A stretch of 64,000 bases of DNA, taken from contig NZ_LDJI01000026.1 of assembly GCF_001431415.1 (NCBI RefSeq), forward strand, positions 1 through 64,000, written 5' to 3'. A program made the position numbers and the translations under genes. A model generated the notes under the pieces. The model saw only the letters and a list, made by a program, of their open reading frames with translations. It was not told the DNA's origin and ran no database searches. Position 1 is the stretch's first letter. Each line of letters begins with the position of its first letter. Of the stretch, positions 29,363 through 38,633 are shown piece by piece. This DNA comes from Stenotrophomonas humi. GTDB lineage: Bacteria; Pseudomonadota; Gammaproteobacteria; Xanthomonadales; Xanthomonadaceae.

Positions 29363-31597
29363 TTACTTCCGCTGCGCCACCTCGCCTGTGGAGGTGTAAC
29401 GCTGCAACGACAGCAGCGCATCGATGCGCTGTTGTGGAACTCCTTGCTTCAGGGCACCTTCAACGCAATTGCGTGCACCGGCCGGATCGCCAAGCACGGT
29501 CAATATCTGCGCGCACCACAGCGCGACCTCCGCTGCTTGCGAGCCCAGTCGGCGTGCCGCCTGCAGGTCCGCCAGCGCACGCTTGCGCTCGCCCAGATTG
29601 GCGCGGTACCAGGCCAGCGATGCCAGCGCGTAGGCGTCGTCGCGACGCACTTCCACATACTGCTGCGCCAGTTGTGCCGCACGTCGGTACGGCGCTTGCG
29701 CCTGCGTGGCAGTGACCGGCGTGGCGGCCAAGGCATCGGCCAGGTTGCCCCAATGCAGGTAGTCACCCGGCTCCAGCGTGGTTGCCTGCTGGAACAGCTC
29801 GGCGGCGACCGCGTAGTCGCCCTGATCGAATTTCATCGTGCCCAGGTTGGTCAGCGCCCCCGCGTTGGGTTCGATCGACAGGGACATGTTGAACGCGCGG
29901 CCGGCCTGGGCGGTATCGCCCTGGGCCAGGTACAAACCGCCCAGGCTTCCCCACAGGCGGCTGTCTTCCGGTTGCAGGAGGGTGGCGGTGACAAAGGCAT
30001 CGATGGCCTTGGGCAGGTCGGCACGCAGCCAGTGGTGGTAGCCGAGCAGACGGTAGATCTGCGCATCACTGGGCCGCGCCGCGATCGCCTGCCGGAAGTA
30101 GTCCAGCGCCTGCGCCTCCTGCCCCATCGCGCCATAGGTACGCGCCAGTCCGACCAGACCGTCGGCACGCAATGCAGGCTCATCCAGAACCTGCCGATAG
30201 AGCGTCAACGCCTGCTCGCTCTGGCCACTGACCCGGGCGATATCCGCCATTGCCAGACTGACTTCGCGCAGCCCAGGGTCCATCGCCTGTGCACGGGCAC
30301 ACGCCTCCCGTGCCCGATCAAACGCCACCGCATCACTGACCCCTTCCAGCCGCGCAATCTGAGCGCGACAAAGCCCGGCCTGGGCGCGGGCGAAGTGCGG
30401 ATCAACCGCCAACGCCTGACCGAACGCCACCATGGCGCGCTCATTGCCGCTTTCCCCGACCGGCCGCTGCAACAATGCCAAGCCGCGCAGGTAGGCATCG
30501 TAGGCATTGACGTCAGTGGTCGGCGTCAACCGCCGCGCAACCCCGGCGGCCTCCCCGGGCAGGTGTCCCAGCAATGCGTGCACGACCTTGCCGGCTATCT
30601 CGCCCTGCAACGCGAATACATCGTGGATTTCCCGGTCATAGGTATCGGCCCACAACGTGAACCCGGTGCGGGCATCGGACAGACGCGCACTGATACGCAC
30701 CCGCCCGCCTTCCCTGCGCACACTGGCGTCGAGCAATGTCGCCACGCCCAACCGGCGACCGATCCGGCGCACATCCCCATCACCTTCGGCGTCAGCCGGC
30801 GCGGCCAGTTGTCGCGCCGCCACTTTGAGGCCGGGCACGTTGGCCAGCGCGTCATGCATTTCCACCGCAAGACCGTCAGCGAAATAGCGGTCGTCGACGT
30901 TGTCACTGAGGCTGCTGAATGGCATCACCGCGATGGACGCGCCGGCCACCGTCGGGCGCGACGCAGGGGCATGCGCCCACCACCACCATCCCGCACCGAC
31001 CAGCACCAACAGCGCCAGGCCGAGTCCGATCAGCAACACACGCGAGCGCGACCACAGTGACAGCGGCACGTTGGCGGCCTGCCGCCAGTCCAGGAACCGC
31101 CATTCCGGCGTCGGTGCAGGTTTCAACCGAAGCGGGGATTCGTCCACAGCATCGCCGCCAGTGTCGGCTTCGACCAACGCCTGCGCCGGCATCTCCCCGA
31201 CCGCCGGCACCCGCGGCGCCGTCGCGGCGGCCGGGCCGACCGTCTCCGGTGGCTGCAATTTGCCGATGAACCGGTAACCCAATCCGTGCTGGGTCTGGAT
31301 GTAGCGTGGTTCATGCGAGGGATCGTCCAGCGCCGAACGCAGCTGAGCGATGGCCCGGGTCAACACGCCCGGCGTTACGTGGCGGTGGCCCCACACCGCA
31401 TCGAGCAACTGGTCGCGCACCAGCAATTCATCGGCATGCCGCAACAGCAGCAGCAACACGGCAAAGGCCTTGGGCTCCAGCGAATGAAACTGGCCATCAC
31501 GGCTGAGTGTATGCGCCACGGCATCGACCACGATGCCGTCGAAACGGTAGCGTTCGACCACCTGCCCTGTGTCGCCAGGGTCTTGGATTGAACCCAT
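29363..31597 (-). CDS. CadC-like membrane transcription regulator with TPR region
   Basis: About 744 residues. The N-terminal OmpR/PhoB-type winged helix (FDGIVVDAVAHTLSRDGQFHSLEPKAFAVLLLLL...YIQTQHGLGYRFIG, residues 15-115) should bind DNA. A Pro-rich linker precedes one membrane helix (RVLLIGLGLALLVLVGAGWW, about 187-210). A middle domain follows with ASIAVMPFSSLSDNVDDRYFADGLAVEMHDAL, the FlgO-like or TolB-N-like domain common in such regulators. TPR repeats fill the C-terminal half. One-component regulators of this design sense periplasmic signals. The ATG has GAGG upstream. No effector is evident; the neighbours on both sides are unknown proteins. Confidence 0.87.
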   Translation of the reverse strand: MGSIQDPGDTGQVVERYRFDGIVVDAVAHTLSRDGQFHSLEPKAFAVLLLLLRHADELLVRDQLLDAVWGHRHVTPGVLTRAIAQLRSALDDPSHEPRYIQTQHGLGYRFIGKLQPPETVGPAAATAPRVPAVGEMPAQALVEADTGGDAVDESPLRLKPAPTPEWRFLDWRQAANVPLSLWSRSRVLLIGLGLALLVLVGAGWWWWAHAPASRPTVAGASIAVMPFSSLSDNVDDRYFADGLAVEMHDALANVPGLKVAARQLAAPADAEGDGDVRRIGRRLGVATLLDASVRREGGRVRISARLSDARTGFTLWADTYDREIHDVFALQGEIAGKVVHALLGHLPGEAAGVARRLTPTTDVNAYDAYLRGLALLQRPVGESGNERAMVAFGQALAVDPHFARAQAGLCRAQIARLEGVSDAVAFDRAREACARAQAMDPGLREVSLAMADIARVSGQSEQALTLYRQVLDEPALRADGLVGLARTYGAMGQEAQALDYFRQAIAARPSDAQIYRLLGYHHWLRADLPKAIDAFVTATLLQPEDSRLWGSLGGLYLAQGDTAQAGRAFNMSLSIEPNAGALTNLGTMKFDQGDYAVAAELFQQATTLEPGDYLHWGNLADALAATPVTATQAQAPYRRAAQLAQQYVEVRRDDAYALASLAWYRANLGERKRALADLQAARRLGSQAAEVALWCAQILTVLGDPAGARNCVEGALKQGVPQQRIDALLSLQRYTSTGEVAQRK

Positions 31598-31746
31598 CGG
31601 CAAAACCTCACGAAAACCTCAGAAACCAGCGCAATGACTGTCTGAAGGCTCCGCCTGCCATCATGACCAATGCTACGCCCAAGCCGATGCTGGCGCTGCG
31701 TCCAACTCTTCACGGACGCCTCCCCCCAAACGCTTGGAGCAGCACC

Positions 31747-32394
31747 ATGTACGCCATCCCCGACACACGCCTTCCGCTGCCGCAGGTTCTGGATCAGTAC
31801 CCATCCGGCACGCCCCATCGTCGCAACCATGTGAATGACTTTCTGCTGGTTCCCTGGGAAGTGGAACGCTTCAACCAGGTGCTGACCCGCCTTGGCCGCA
31901 CCCGCCCGTCACTGCAAACCGACCAGCTGGCTACCGCCGCCAGAAGCCTGAACGACCTCGCCGATGACGACAGCCCCTCCCCCTGCATCCAGCAGCGCAT
32001 GCAGCACGCCCGGTTGCTGGAACAGATGCTGGCTGACCCTGACTGGGAGCCCGCCGCCGAGGCGACGTCCGAGATCAGCCAGGTGATGGATTACCTGCGC
32101 GAGGGCCGGCAGCTGATTCCCGACACGGTTGCCGGCGTCGGCCAGCTGGACCAGGCCATCGTGATCGACACCGCCTGGCCGAAGCTGGTCGTCGAAGTCA
32201 CCAATTTCCTCGACTACCAGCGCCTGCGCCGGCTTGAGGCCGAGCGCCAAGGCCGCCGCTATGAGGAGATCCCGTTCAACCGACGCTATTGGCTGGAACT
32301 ACGTGAAGTGGAAGCCCGCCTGCATGAACACCAGCGCAGGGTCCGCGAAGGCAGCTACGCCCCGGAACCCTTGAGTTACTTCCGGGTTCACTGA
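31747..32394 (+). CDS. DUF1232-like protein of unknown function
   Basis: A 215-residue protein without signal peptide, rich in Arg and Leu. The central segment LREGRQLIPDTVAGVGQLDQAIVIDTAW resembles the DUF1232/YkvA core (IPD...G-x-LDDA), although no clear membrane helix is present. The C-terminal half is helical (YQRLRRLEAERQGRRYEEI...LREVEARLHEHQRR). GGAG lies eight bases before the ATG. It is divergent from the CadC-like regulator over about 150 bases, so it is the most obvious candidate target. Confidence 0.65.
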   Translation: MYAIPDTRLPLPQVLDQYPSGTPHRRNHVNDFLLVPWEVERFNQVLTRLGRTRPSLQTDQLATAARSLNDLADDDSPSPCIQQRMQHARLLEQMLADPDWEPAAEATSEISQVMDYLREGRQLIPDTVAGVGQLDQAIVIDTAWPKLVVEVTNFLDYQRLRRLEAERQGRRYEEIPFNRRYWLELREVEARLHEHQRRVREGSYAPEPLSYFRVH

Positions 32395-32732
32395 CCACCA
32401 CCGCCAATGCCCCGCCCCGGCCGGTTCTTGCCCGTTCGGGTCGGGGCCGCAGCGGGATGCGGGATCTTGAACCCGACAGCGCTTCCGGCGCGTGGCAACA
32501 TCTGCAATCACGCTTCTGGGCGGCGGCTGCATGACCCGGCGCCCACCAAGCTCACCCCCAGGCACCTGCGGTGCCCGGTTCCTGTCAAAATTGGCAGCCT
32601 CGCCGCGCTTTCCAGGACAGCCGTGCTGCCATCCAGTCCGCGTGCCCGGGCCGGCGGCCGCAGGCGGTCATGTCAAGCCTTGTCCGCACCCGCCCCCGTC
32701 GCTACCCTGCGTCGGCACACTTCTGGCTCGGC
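32395..32732. other. gap before dnaE without a supported gene
   Basis: 338 bases of GC-rich sequence. The dnaE frame is open upstream of the chosen start (from 32571), but the extra residues have no counterpart in the family. I see no convincing promoter or terminator, though dnaE must be served from here or from farther upstream. Confidence 0.5.
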
Positions 32733-35700
32733 ATGTCTACTTCTTCCCGCTTCGTACATCTCCACGTCCACACCGAATTTTCGATGGTGGACTCCACCAT
32801 CCGCGTGCCCGCCAAACCGGATCAGGCTGATCCCAAGAAGGCCAAACAGCCCAATCTGCTCAGCCGCTCGGTGGAGATGAAGGCACCGGCCCTGGCCGTC
32901 ACCGACCTGAACAACATGTTCGCGCTGGTGAAGTTCTACAAGGCTGCCGAAGGCGTGGGCATCAAGCCCATCGCCGGTGCCGACCTGCTGATCGCCGAAG
33001 AGGGCCAGGACCCGTGGCGGATGACGCTGCTGTGCCGCGATCGCGAAGGCTATCTGAGCCTGTCACGCCTGCTCACCCGTGCCTGGATGGAAGGCCACCG
33101 CAACGAAGGTGGCGTGGCCGTGCATCCGCAGTGGCTGAAGGACGGTTGCAGGAATCTGTTTGCCTTGGCCGGCCGCGAGAGCCTGGCCGGACGTCTGGCC
33201 AGTGAAGGACGCCATGACCTGGCCGAGCAGCAGCTCGCCGATTGGCAGCGCGTGTTCGGTGATGGCCTGCACCTGGAACTCACCCGCACCAAGCGCGACG
33301 GTGAGGAAGCGTTCAACCAGTTCGCACTGATGGCCGCGGGCCAGCGTGGCTTGCCGGTGATCGCCAGCAACGATGTGCGCTTCCTGTCACCGGGCGATTT
33401 CGACGCGCACGAAGCGCGCGTGTGCATTTCCACCGGCCGGGTGCTGGACGACCCCAAGCGTCCGCGCGACTACAGCCGCGAGCAGTACCTGAAGACGCCG
33501 GAGGAAATGTGCGAGCTGTTCGCCGACATCCCCGACGCCATCGACAACACGCTGGCGCTGGCAGAGCGCTGCAACGTCGAGATGCGGCTGGGCACCTACT
33601 TCCTGCCCAACTATCCGGTGCCCGACGACCAGACGCTGGACACCTGGATCCAGAAGATCTCGCGCGACGGCCTCGACGAACGCCTGCAGAAGAATCCGCT
33701 GGCACCGGGCATGAGCCGCGAAGACTATGTCGAGCGGCTGGAATTCGAGCTCAACACCATCATCAAGATGGGCTTCCCCGGCTACTTCCTGATCGTGGCC
33801 GACTTCATCCAGTGGGGTAAGAACCAGGGCATTCCGATCGGCCCCGGCCGTGGTTCGGGTGCCGGTTCGCTGGTGGCATGGGCGCTGAAGATCACCGATC
33901 TGGATCCGCTGCCGTACAACCTGCTGTTCGAGCGATTCCTCAACCCGGAACGCGTGTCGATGCCCGACTTCGACATCGACTTCTGCATGGACCGCCGCGA
34001 TGAAGTGATCGACTACGTCGCGCGCAAGTACGGGCGCGAGCGCGTCAGCCAGATCATCACCTACGGCACCATGGCGGCCAAGGCAGTGGTGCGCGACACC
34101 GGCCGCGTGCTCGGTTTCCCGTACGGCCTGGTGGATGGCGTTTCCAAGTTGATCCCCAACATCCTGGGCATCCATCTGAAGGATGCGCTGGGCATGGGCA
34201 AGGAAGGCGCCAATTCGGAAATGGCCTCGGCCGAGCTGATCTCGCGCTATGAAAGCGAAGACGACGTCCGCGACCTGATCGACCTGGCGCTGCAGTTGGA
34301 AGATCTCACCCGCAACGCCGGCAAGCATGCCGGTGGTGTGGTGATCGGCCCCGAGCCGCTGAGCGAGTTCTGCCCGCTGTACGCCGAACATGACGAAGGT
34401 GGGCTCGGCAAGAATCCGGTCACCCAGTTCGACAAGAACGACGTGGAAGAAGTGGGCCTGGTGAAGTTCGACTTCCTCGGCCTGCGCACGCTGACGATCA
34501 TCGACTGGGCGGTGAAGGCGATCAACAAGCGCCATGAGCGCGCGGGCATTCCGCCGGTCGATATCTCAGCGATCCCGCTCGACGACGCACCGACCTACAA
34601 GGACATCTTCGCCAACGGCAACACCGGCGCGGTATTCCAGTTCGAATCCTCGGGCATGCGCCGGTTGTTGAAGGACGCACGCCCTGACCGTTTCGAAGAC
34701 CTGATCGCGCTGGTGTCGCTGTACCGCCCCGGCCCGATGGACCTGATTCCCTCCTTCAACGCGCGTAAGCACGGCCAGGAAGAAATCATCTATCCCGATC
34801 CGCGCACCGAAGCGATCCTGAAAGACACCTACGGCATCATGGTGTACCAGGAGCAGGTGATGCAGATGGCGCAGATCGTCGGCGGCTACTCGCTGGGCGG
34901 CGCCGACCTGCTGCGTCGTGCGATGGGCAAGAAGGTGCCGGCGGAAATGGCCAAGCACCGCGAGATTTTCCGCGAGGGCGCGGCCAAGGACGGCGTGAAC
35001 GAAGCCAAGGCCGATGCGATCTTCGACCTGATGGAGAAGTTCGCCGGCTACGGTTTCAACAAATCGCACGCCGCCGCGTATGCGCTCGTCAGCTACCAGA
35101 CCGCGTGGCTGAAGCGTCATTACCCGGCCGAGTTCATGGCCGCGACGCTGTCCTCGGACATGGACAACACCGACAAGGTGGTGGGCTTCCTGGCCGAGGT
35201 ACGCAATCTCGGGCTGACCGTGCTGCCGCCGCGTGTGAACGACTCCAGCTACATGTTCGAAGCGGCCAACGCCGACACCATCCGTTACGGGCTGGGCGCC
35301 ATCAAGGGTGTCGGCCAGGGCGCATGCGAAGCGGTGGTCGAGGAACGCCAACGCAGCGGCGAATACGCCACGCTGCTGGATTTCTGCACGCGCATCGAGT
35401 CGGGCAAGCTCAACCGTCGCACGCTGGAAGCCATGATCAACTGTGGCGCGCTCGATGGCCTGGGCAAGAACCGCGCCACGCTGATGCTGCAGCTGCCGGA
35501 GGTGCTCAAGGCCACCGACCAGATGGCGCGCGAGAAGGCGTCCGGCCAGAACTCGCTGTTCGGCGCACCCGATGCGGCCAGCACCGCCCGCCAGCTCGAT
35601 CTTCCCGAGAGCAAGGAATGGGCGCTGGGCCAACTGCTCAATGGTGAGCGCGAAACACTGGGCTTCTATCTCAGCGGCCATCCGTTCGATCCGTACGCGG

Positions 35701-36326
35701 ATGACGTCAAGGAACTGGTCGGCACCGACCTGGGCGGGCTGGACAAGCTGATCGCGCCCGCCTTCCCGTCCAAGGACGGCGAAAAGCGTGCCTGGCGCCA
35801 GGAATCGCCGGTGATTCTCGCCGGCATGGTGGTCGGCGTGCGCCGCAAGGGCGACAGCCAGGTGTTCATGCAGCTGGAAGACGGCAAGGGCCGCGTGGAA
35901 TGCAGCGCCTTCACCGATGGCCTGGCCGAGTTTGGCCACCTGATGACCAAGGACCGCATCCTGGTGGTCAAGGGCGGCCTGCGCGAAGACGAGTTCAACG
36001 GCGGCTATGCGCTGCGCATCCGCCAGTGCTGGGACTACGAACAACTGTGTGCCGACCATGCGCTGCGCCTGTCGCTGCGGGTGGATGGCCGTGGCGGCCC
36101 GGCCTGGCAGCGCATCGATGCCCTGCTCGCCACTGCCCGCCCCGGCCGCACCCCGTTGCGCCTGGACCTGCTGCTCAACGGCAAGCCCAACGGCAGCATC
36201 GCCGGCATGCTCGACCTGGGCGGCCCAGGCGCGGTGCGGGTCAGCAAGCAGCTGCTCGATGCCCTGCGCGAAGATCCCGCCGTGCGCCGGGTCAAGGTCA
36301 AGTACAGCCCGCCCTGGGCCAACTGA
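32733..36326 (+). CDS. dnaE: DNA polymerase III alpha subunit
   Basis: Replicative polymerase. The N-terminal PHP domain starts at FVHLHVHTEFSMVDSTI. The polymerase palm holds the catalytic Asp pair in MPDFDIDFCMDRRDEVIDYV and GRGSGAGSLVAWAL. Fingers (DGVNEAKADAIFDLMEKFAGYGFNKSHAAAYALVSYQTAWLK), a helix-hairpin-helix (RYGLGAIKGVGQGACEAVV) and an OB-fold (VILAGMVVGVRRKGDSQVFMQLEDGKGRVE) follow in the usual order. The start at 32733 gives 1197 residues, the family length. Confidence 0.97.
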   Translation: MSTSSRFVHLHVHTEFSMVDSTIRVPAKPDQADPKKAKQPNLLSRSVEMKAPALAVTDLNNMFALVKFYKAAEGVGIKPIAGADLLIAEEGQDPWRMTLLCRDREGYLSLSRLLTRAWMEGHRNEGGVAVHPQWLKDGCRNLFALAGRESLAGRLASEGRHDLAEQQLADWQRVFGDGLHLELTRTKRDGEEAFNQFALMAAGQRGLPVIASNDVRFLSPGDFDAHEARVCISTGRVLDDPKRPRDYSREQYLKTPEEMCELFADIPDAIDNTLALAERCNVEMRLGTYFLPNYPVPDDQTLDTWIQKISRDGLDERLQKNPLAPGMSREDYVERLEFELNTIIKMGFPGYFLIVADFIQWGKNQGIPIGPGRGSGAGSLVAWALKITDLDPLPYNLLFERFLNPERVSMPDFDIDFCMDRRDEVIDYVARKYGRERVSQIITYGTMAAKAVVRDTGRVLGFPYGLVDGVSKLIPNILGIHLKDALGMGKEGANSEMASAELISRYESEDDVRDLIDLALQLEDLTRNAGKHAGGVVIGPEPLSEFCPLYAEHDEGGLGKNPVTQFDKNDVEEVGLVKFDFLGLRTLTIIDWAVKAINKRHERAGIPPVDISAIPLDDAPTYKDIFANGNTGAVFQFESSGMRRLLKDARPDRFEDLIALVSLYRPGPMDLIPSFNARKHGQEEIIYPDPRTEAILKDTYGIMVYQEQVMQMAQIVGGYSLGGADLLRRAMGKKVPAEMAKHREIFREGAAKDGVNEAKADAIFDLMEKFAGYGFNKSHAAAYALVSYQTAWLKRHYPAEFMAATLSSDMDNTDKVVGFLAEVRNLGLTVLPPRVNDSSYMFEAANADTIRYGLGAIKGVGQGACEAVVEERQRSGEYATLLDFCTRIESGKLNRRTLEAMINCGALDGLGKNRATLMLQLPEVLKATDQMAREKASGQNSLFGAPDAASTARQLDLPESKEWALGQLLNGERETLGFYLSGHPFDPYADDVKELVGTDLGGLDKLIAPAFPSKDGEKRAWRQESPVILAGMVVGVRRKGDSQVFMQLEDGKGRVECSAFTDGLAEFGHLMTKDRILVVKGGLREDEFNGGYALRIRQCWDYEQLCADHALRLSLRVDGRGGPAWQRIDALLATARPGRTPLRLDLLLNGKPNGSIAGMLDLGGPGAVRVSKQLLDALREDPAVRRVKVKYSPPWAN

Positions 36327-36400
36327 CCGAACGGACGCGTACGGGTTGCCCGGGCGCGTTCGGCTACACTTCCCCTCTTTAAAATTCATGACGGTTTTCG

Positions 36401-37360
36401 ATGAATCCGAACTACCTCGACTTCGAGCAACCCATCGCCGATCTGGAAGCCAAGATCAAGGACCTGCGCAGTGCCAGCGCGGGGCCGGCGGTCAATGTCG
36501 ATGCCGAGGTGAAGGCGCTGGAAGGCAAGCTGCGGCTGCGTACCGCGCAGATCTTCCGCAACCTTTCCTCATGGCAGGTGCTGCAGGTGGCCCGCCACCC
36601 GTCGCGACCGTACCCGTTGGACTACATCCGTATCTTCTGTGATGAGTTCCAGGAACTGGCCGGCGACCGCGCCTTCTCCGACGACAAGGCCATCGTTGGC
36701 GGGCTGGCCCGCATCGGCGGCCGCTCGGTGATGCTGATCGGCCACCAGAAGGGCCGTGACACCAAGGAAAAGGTGCGCCGCAACTTCGGCATGCCCAAGC
36801 CTGAGGGTTACCGCAAGGCACTGCGCCTGATGAAGATGGCCGAGCGCTTCAAGCTGCCGGTGCTGACCCTGATCGACACCGCCGGCGCCTGGCCGGGCAT
36901 CGACGCAGAAGAGCGCGGCCAGTCTGAAGCCATCGCCCGCAACCTGATGGAAATGGCCGAGCTGAAGGTGCCGGTGATCTGCACCGTGATCGGCGAAGGC
37001 GGTTCCGGCGGCGCGCTGGCACTGGGCGTGGGCGACCGCACCCTGATGCTGGAATACAGCGTGTACTCGACCATCAGCCCGGAAGGCTGCGCGTCCATCC
37101 TGTGGAAGGACGCCGGCAAGGCCAAGGATGCCGCAGAGCAGCTGGGCATGACCGCTCCGCGCCTGAAGAGCCTGGGCCTGATCGACAAGATGATCCGCGA
37201 GCCGATCGGTGGCGCGCATCGCAACCCCACGCAGATGGGCAAACGCCTGAAGGCCGTGCTGCTCAACGAGCTGGACGCGCTGGAGAAGCTGAGCGTTGAG
37301 GAACTGCTGGAGCAGCGCTACAAGCGCCTGCGCAGCTATGGTGCCTACGAAGCGGCGTAA
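36401..37360 (+). CDS. accA: acetyl-CoA carboxylase carboxyltransferase, alpha subunit
   Basis: With AccD it transfers the carboxyl group to acetyl-CoA to make malonyl-CoA. The N-terminus [22 protein letters not shown] and the active-site region [27 protein letters not shown] and [45 protein letters not shown] are diagnostic. Length 319 residues. It follows dnaE as in most relatives and ends in a strong terminator. Confidence 0.98.
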   Translation: MNPNYLDFEQPIADLEAKIKDLRSASAGPAVNVDAEVKALEGKLRLRTAQIFRNLSSWQVLQVARHPSRPYPLDYIRIFCDEFQELAGDRAFSDDKAIVGGLARIGGRSVMLIGHQKGRDTKEKVRRNFGMPKPEGYRKALRLMKMAERFKLPVLTLIDTAGAWPGIDAEERGQSEAIARNLMEMAELKVPVICTVIGEGGSGGALALGVGDRTLMLEYSVYSTISPEGCASILWKDAGKAKDAAEQLGMTAPRLKSLGLIDKMIREPIGGAHRNPTQMGKRLKAVLLNELDALEKLSVEELLEQRYKRLRSYGAYEAA

Positions 37361-37381
37361 GCCTGCTGCAAGGTAATGAAC

Positions 37382-37410
37382 AAAAGGCCGGCATTGCCGG
37401 CCTTTTGTTT
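37382..37410 (+). terminator. rho-independent terminator after accA
   Basis: AAAAGGCCGGC and GCCGGCCTTTT are perfect arms around ATT, followed by GTTT. The A-rich left arm could also stop transcription of hemJ from the opposite side. Confidence 0.9.
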
Positions 37411-37433
37411 GGCTGCAGAACCCTCCGCGCTCT

Positions 37434-37889
37434 TCAGAACGGCTTGGCCAGCACCAGGTAGACAATGGCGATGAACAGCACCAGCGGCAGCTCGTTGAAC
37501 CAGCGCAGCGCACGCGAGGACGGCAGCGACTTGCCCTTGATCGTTCCCTTCAACCAGCGGCCGGTGAAGATGAAGTACACCAGCAGCAACACCACCAGGC
37601 CGAGCTTGGCATGCAGCCAACCCGCCGCACCCGGCGCGACCATGGTCGGGAAATCCGGTAGCACCTTGTAACCCAGCCACAACACCAGGCCCAGCAGGAA
37701 GGCGATGCCGAACATGCTGTGGCCAAACCCGTACAGCCGCTTGCCCATCAACTGCAGCCGCGCGACCACCGCAGGCTCGCCGGCCGCTTCGGCGATGTTG
37801 ACCAGGATGCGCGGCAGGTAGAACACCGCCGCCATCCATGCGACCACGAACACAAGATGGAAGGTCTTGACCCAGAAATAAGACTGCAT
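37434..37889 (-). CDS. hemJ: protoporphyrinogen oxidase HemJ
   Basis: A 151-residue membrane protein with four or five helices. The N-terminal YFWVKTFHLVFVVAWMAAVFYLPRILVNIAE, with its conserved His, and the later LHAKLGLVVLLLVYFIFTGRWLKG are hallmarks of the UPF0093/HemJ family. This family oxidises protoporphyrinogen IX to protoporphyrin in organisms without HemG/HemY. The ATG at 37889 has GGAG seven bases upstream. It is divergent from the methyltransferase gene and convergent with accA. Confidence 0.9.
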   Translation of the reverse strand: MQSYFWVKTFHLVFVVAWMAAVFYLPRILVNIAEAAGEPAVVARLQLMGKRLYGFGHSMFGIAFLLGLVLWLGYKVLPDFPTMVAPGAAGWLHAKLGLVVLLLVYFIFTGRWLKGTIKGKSLPSSRALRWFNELPLVLFIAIVYLVLAKPF

Positions 37890-37952
37890 GCATGTGCTCC
37901 AGCGGCGGCGTAGGATGAGCGCCATTTTCACCCATCCACACAAGACACGCAC

Positions 37953-38549
37953 ATGCAGGACAAGCAGTACGACGCCGCCTATTTCCAACGCTGGTACCGA
38001 CGCGGTGACATCGGCGGTGCAGCACGCTTGGCGCGCAAGGTGCAGTTGGCCGTGGCCAGCGCCGAGTATTACCTCGAACGTCCCATCCGCAGCGTGCTGG
38101 ATATCGGCTGCGGCGAAGCCGCCTGGCGTGCGCCGCTGCTCAAACTGCGCCCCAAACTGCAGTACATGGGTTTTGACAGCAGCGAGTACGCGGTGCGCCG
38201 CTACGGCCGTACCCGCAACATGCACCTGGCCCGCTTCGGCGACTTTCAATGGCTGCGCCCGTGCGCGCCGGTGGATCTGCTGATCTGTTCGGATGTGATG
38301 CACTACGTTCCCAGCCGCGAGCTGCGCCAGGGCATTGAAGGCCTTGCCGAGTTGTGCGGCGGCGTCGCCTTCCTGGAAACCTTCACCGCCGAGGACGACT
38401 TCCACGGCGACCACGACGGTTTCCAGAAGCGCCCGACAAGCTGGTACCGACGGCAGTTGCAGCAGGTGGGCTTCCGTTCGGTGGGCTCGCATTGCTGGCT
38501 GGGCCCGACCTTCAGCGACGACATCGCCGCGCTGGAGAGCACCCGCTGA
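37953..38549 (+). CDS. class I SAM-dependent methyltransferase
   Basis: A 198-residue protein with the SAM-binding glycine motif SVLDIGCGEAAWRAPLL (about residues 47-63). The acidic ribose-binding position is near YMGFDSSEYAV, and DLLICSDVMHYVPSRE is motif IV. Substrate unknown. A stand-alone gene 63 bases from the hemJ start on the other strand. Confidence 0.85.
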   Translation: MQDKQYDAAYFQRWYRRGDIGGAARLARKVQLAVASAEYYLERPIRSVLDIGCGEAAWRAPLLKLRPKLQYMGFDSSEYAVRRYGRTRNMHLARFGDFQWLRPCAPVDLLICSDVMHYVPSRELRQGIEGLAELCGGVAFLETFTAEDDFHGDHDGFQKRPTSWYRRQLQQVGFRSVGSHCWLGPTFSDDIAALESTR

Positions 38550-38633
38550 ATAGGCGACGGCAGTGCTTAACGTCGCTGCCGCTCGATTGCGCTATGCTGC
38601 GCAGCACCATATGACCATACATATTGCATAGAC

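Noticed and set aside
34566..36389. Minus-strand open frame (607 codons) opposite dnaE
   Set aside because: Shadow of dnaE codon bias; no family resemblance and no plausible start context.
37434..38492. Upstream-extended form of HemJ (352 codons)
   Set aside because: The extra N-terminal part is antisense to the methyltransferase gene; the ATG at 37889 has a good ribosome-binding site and family length.
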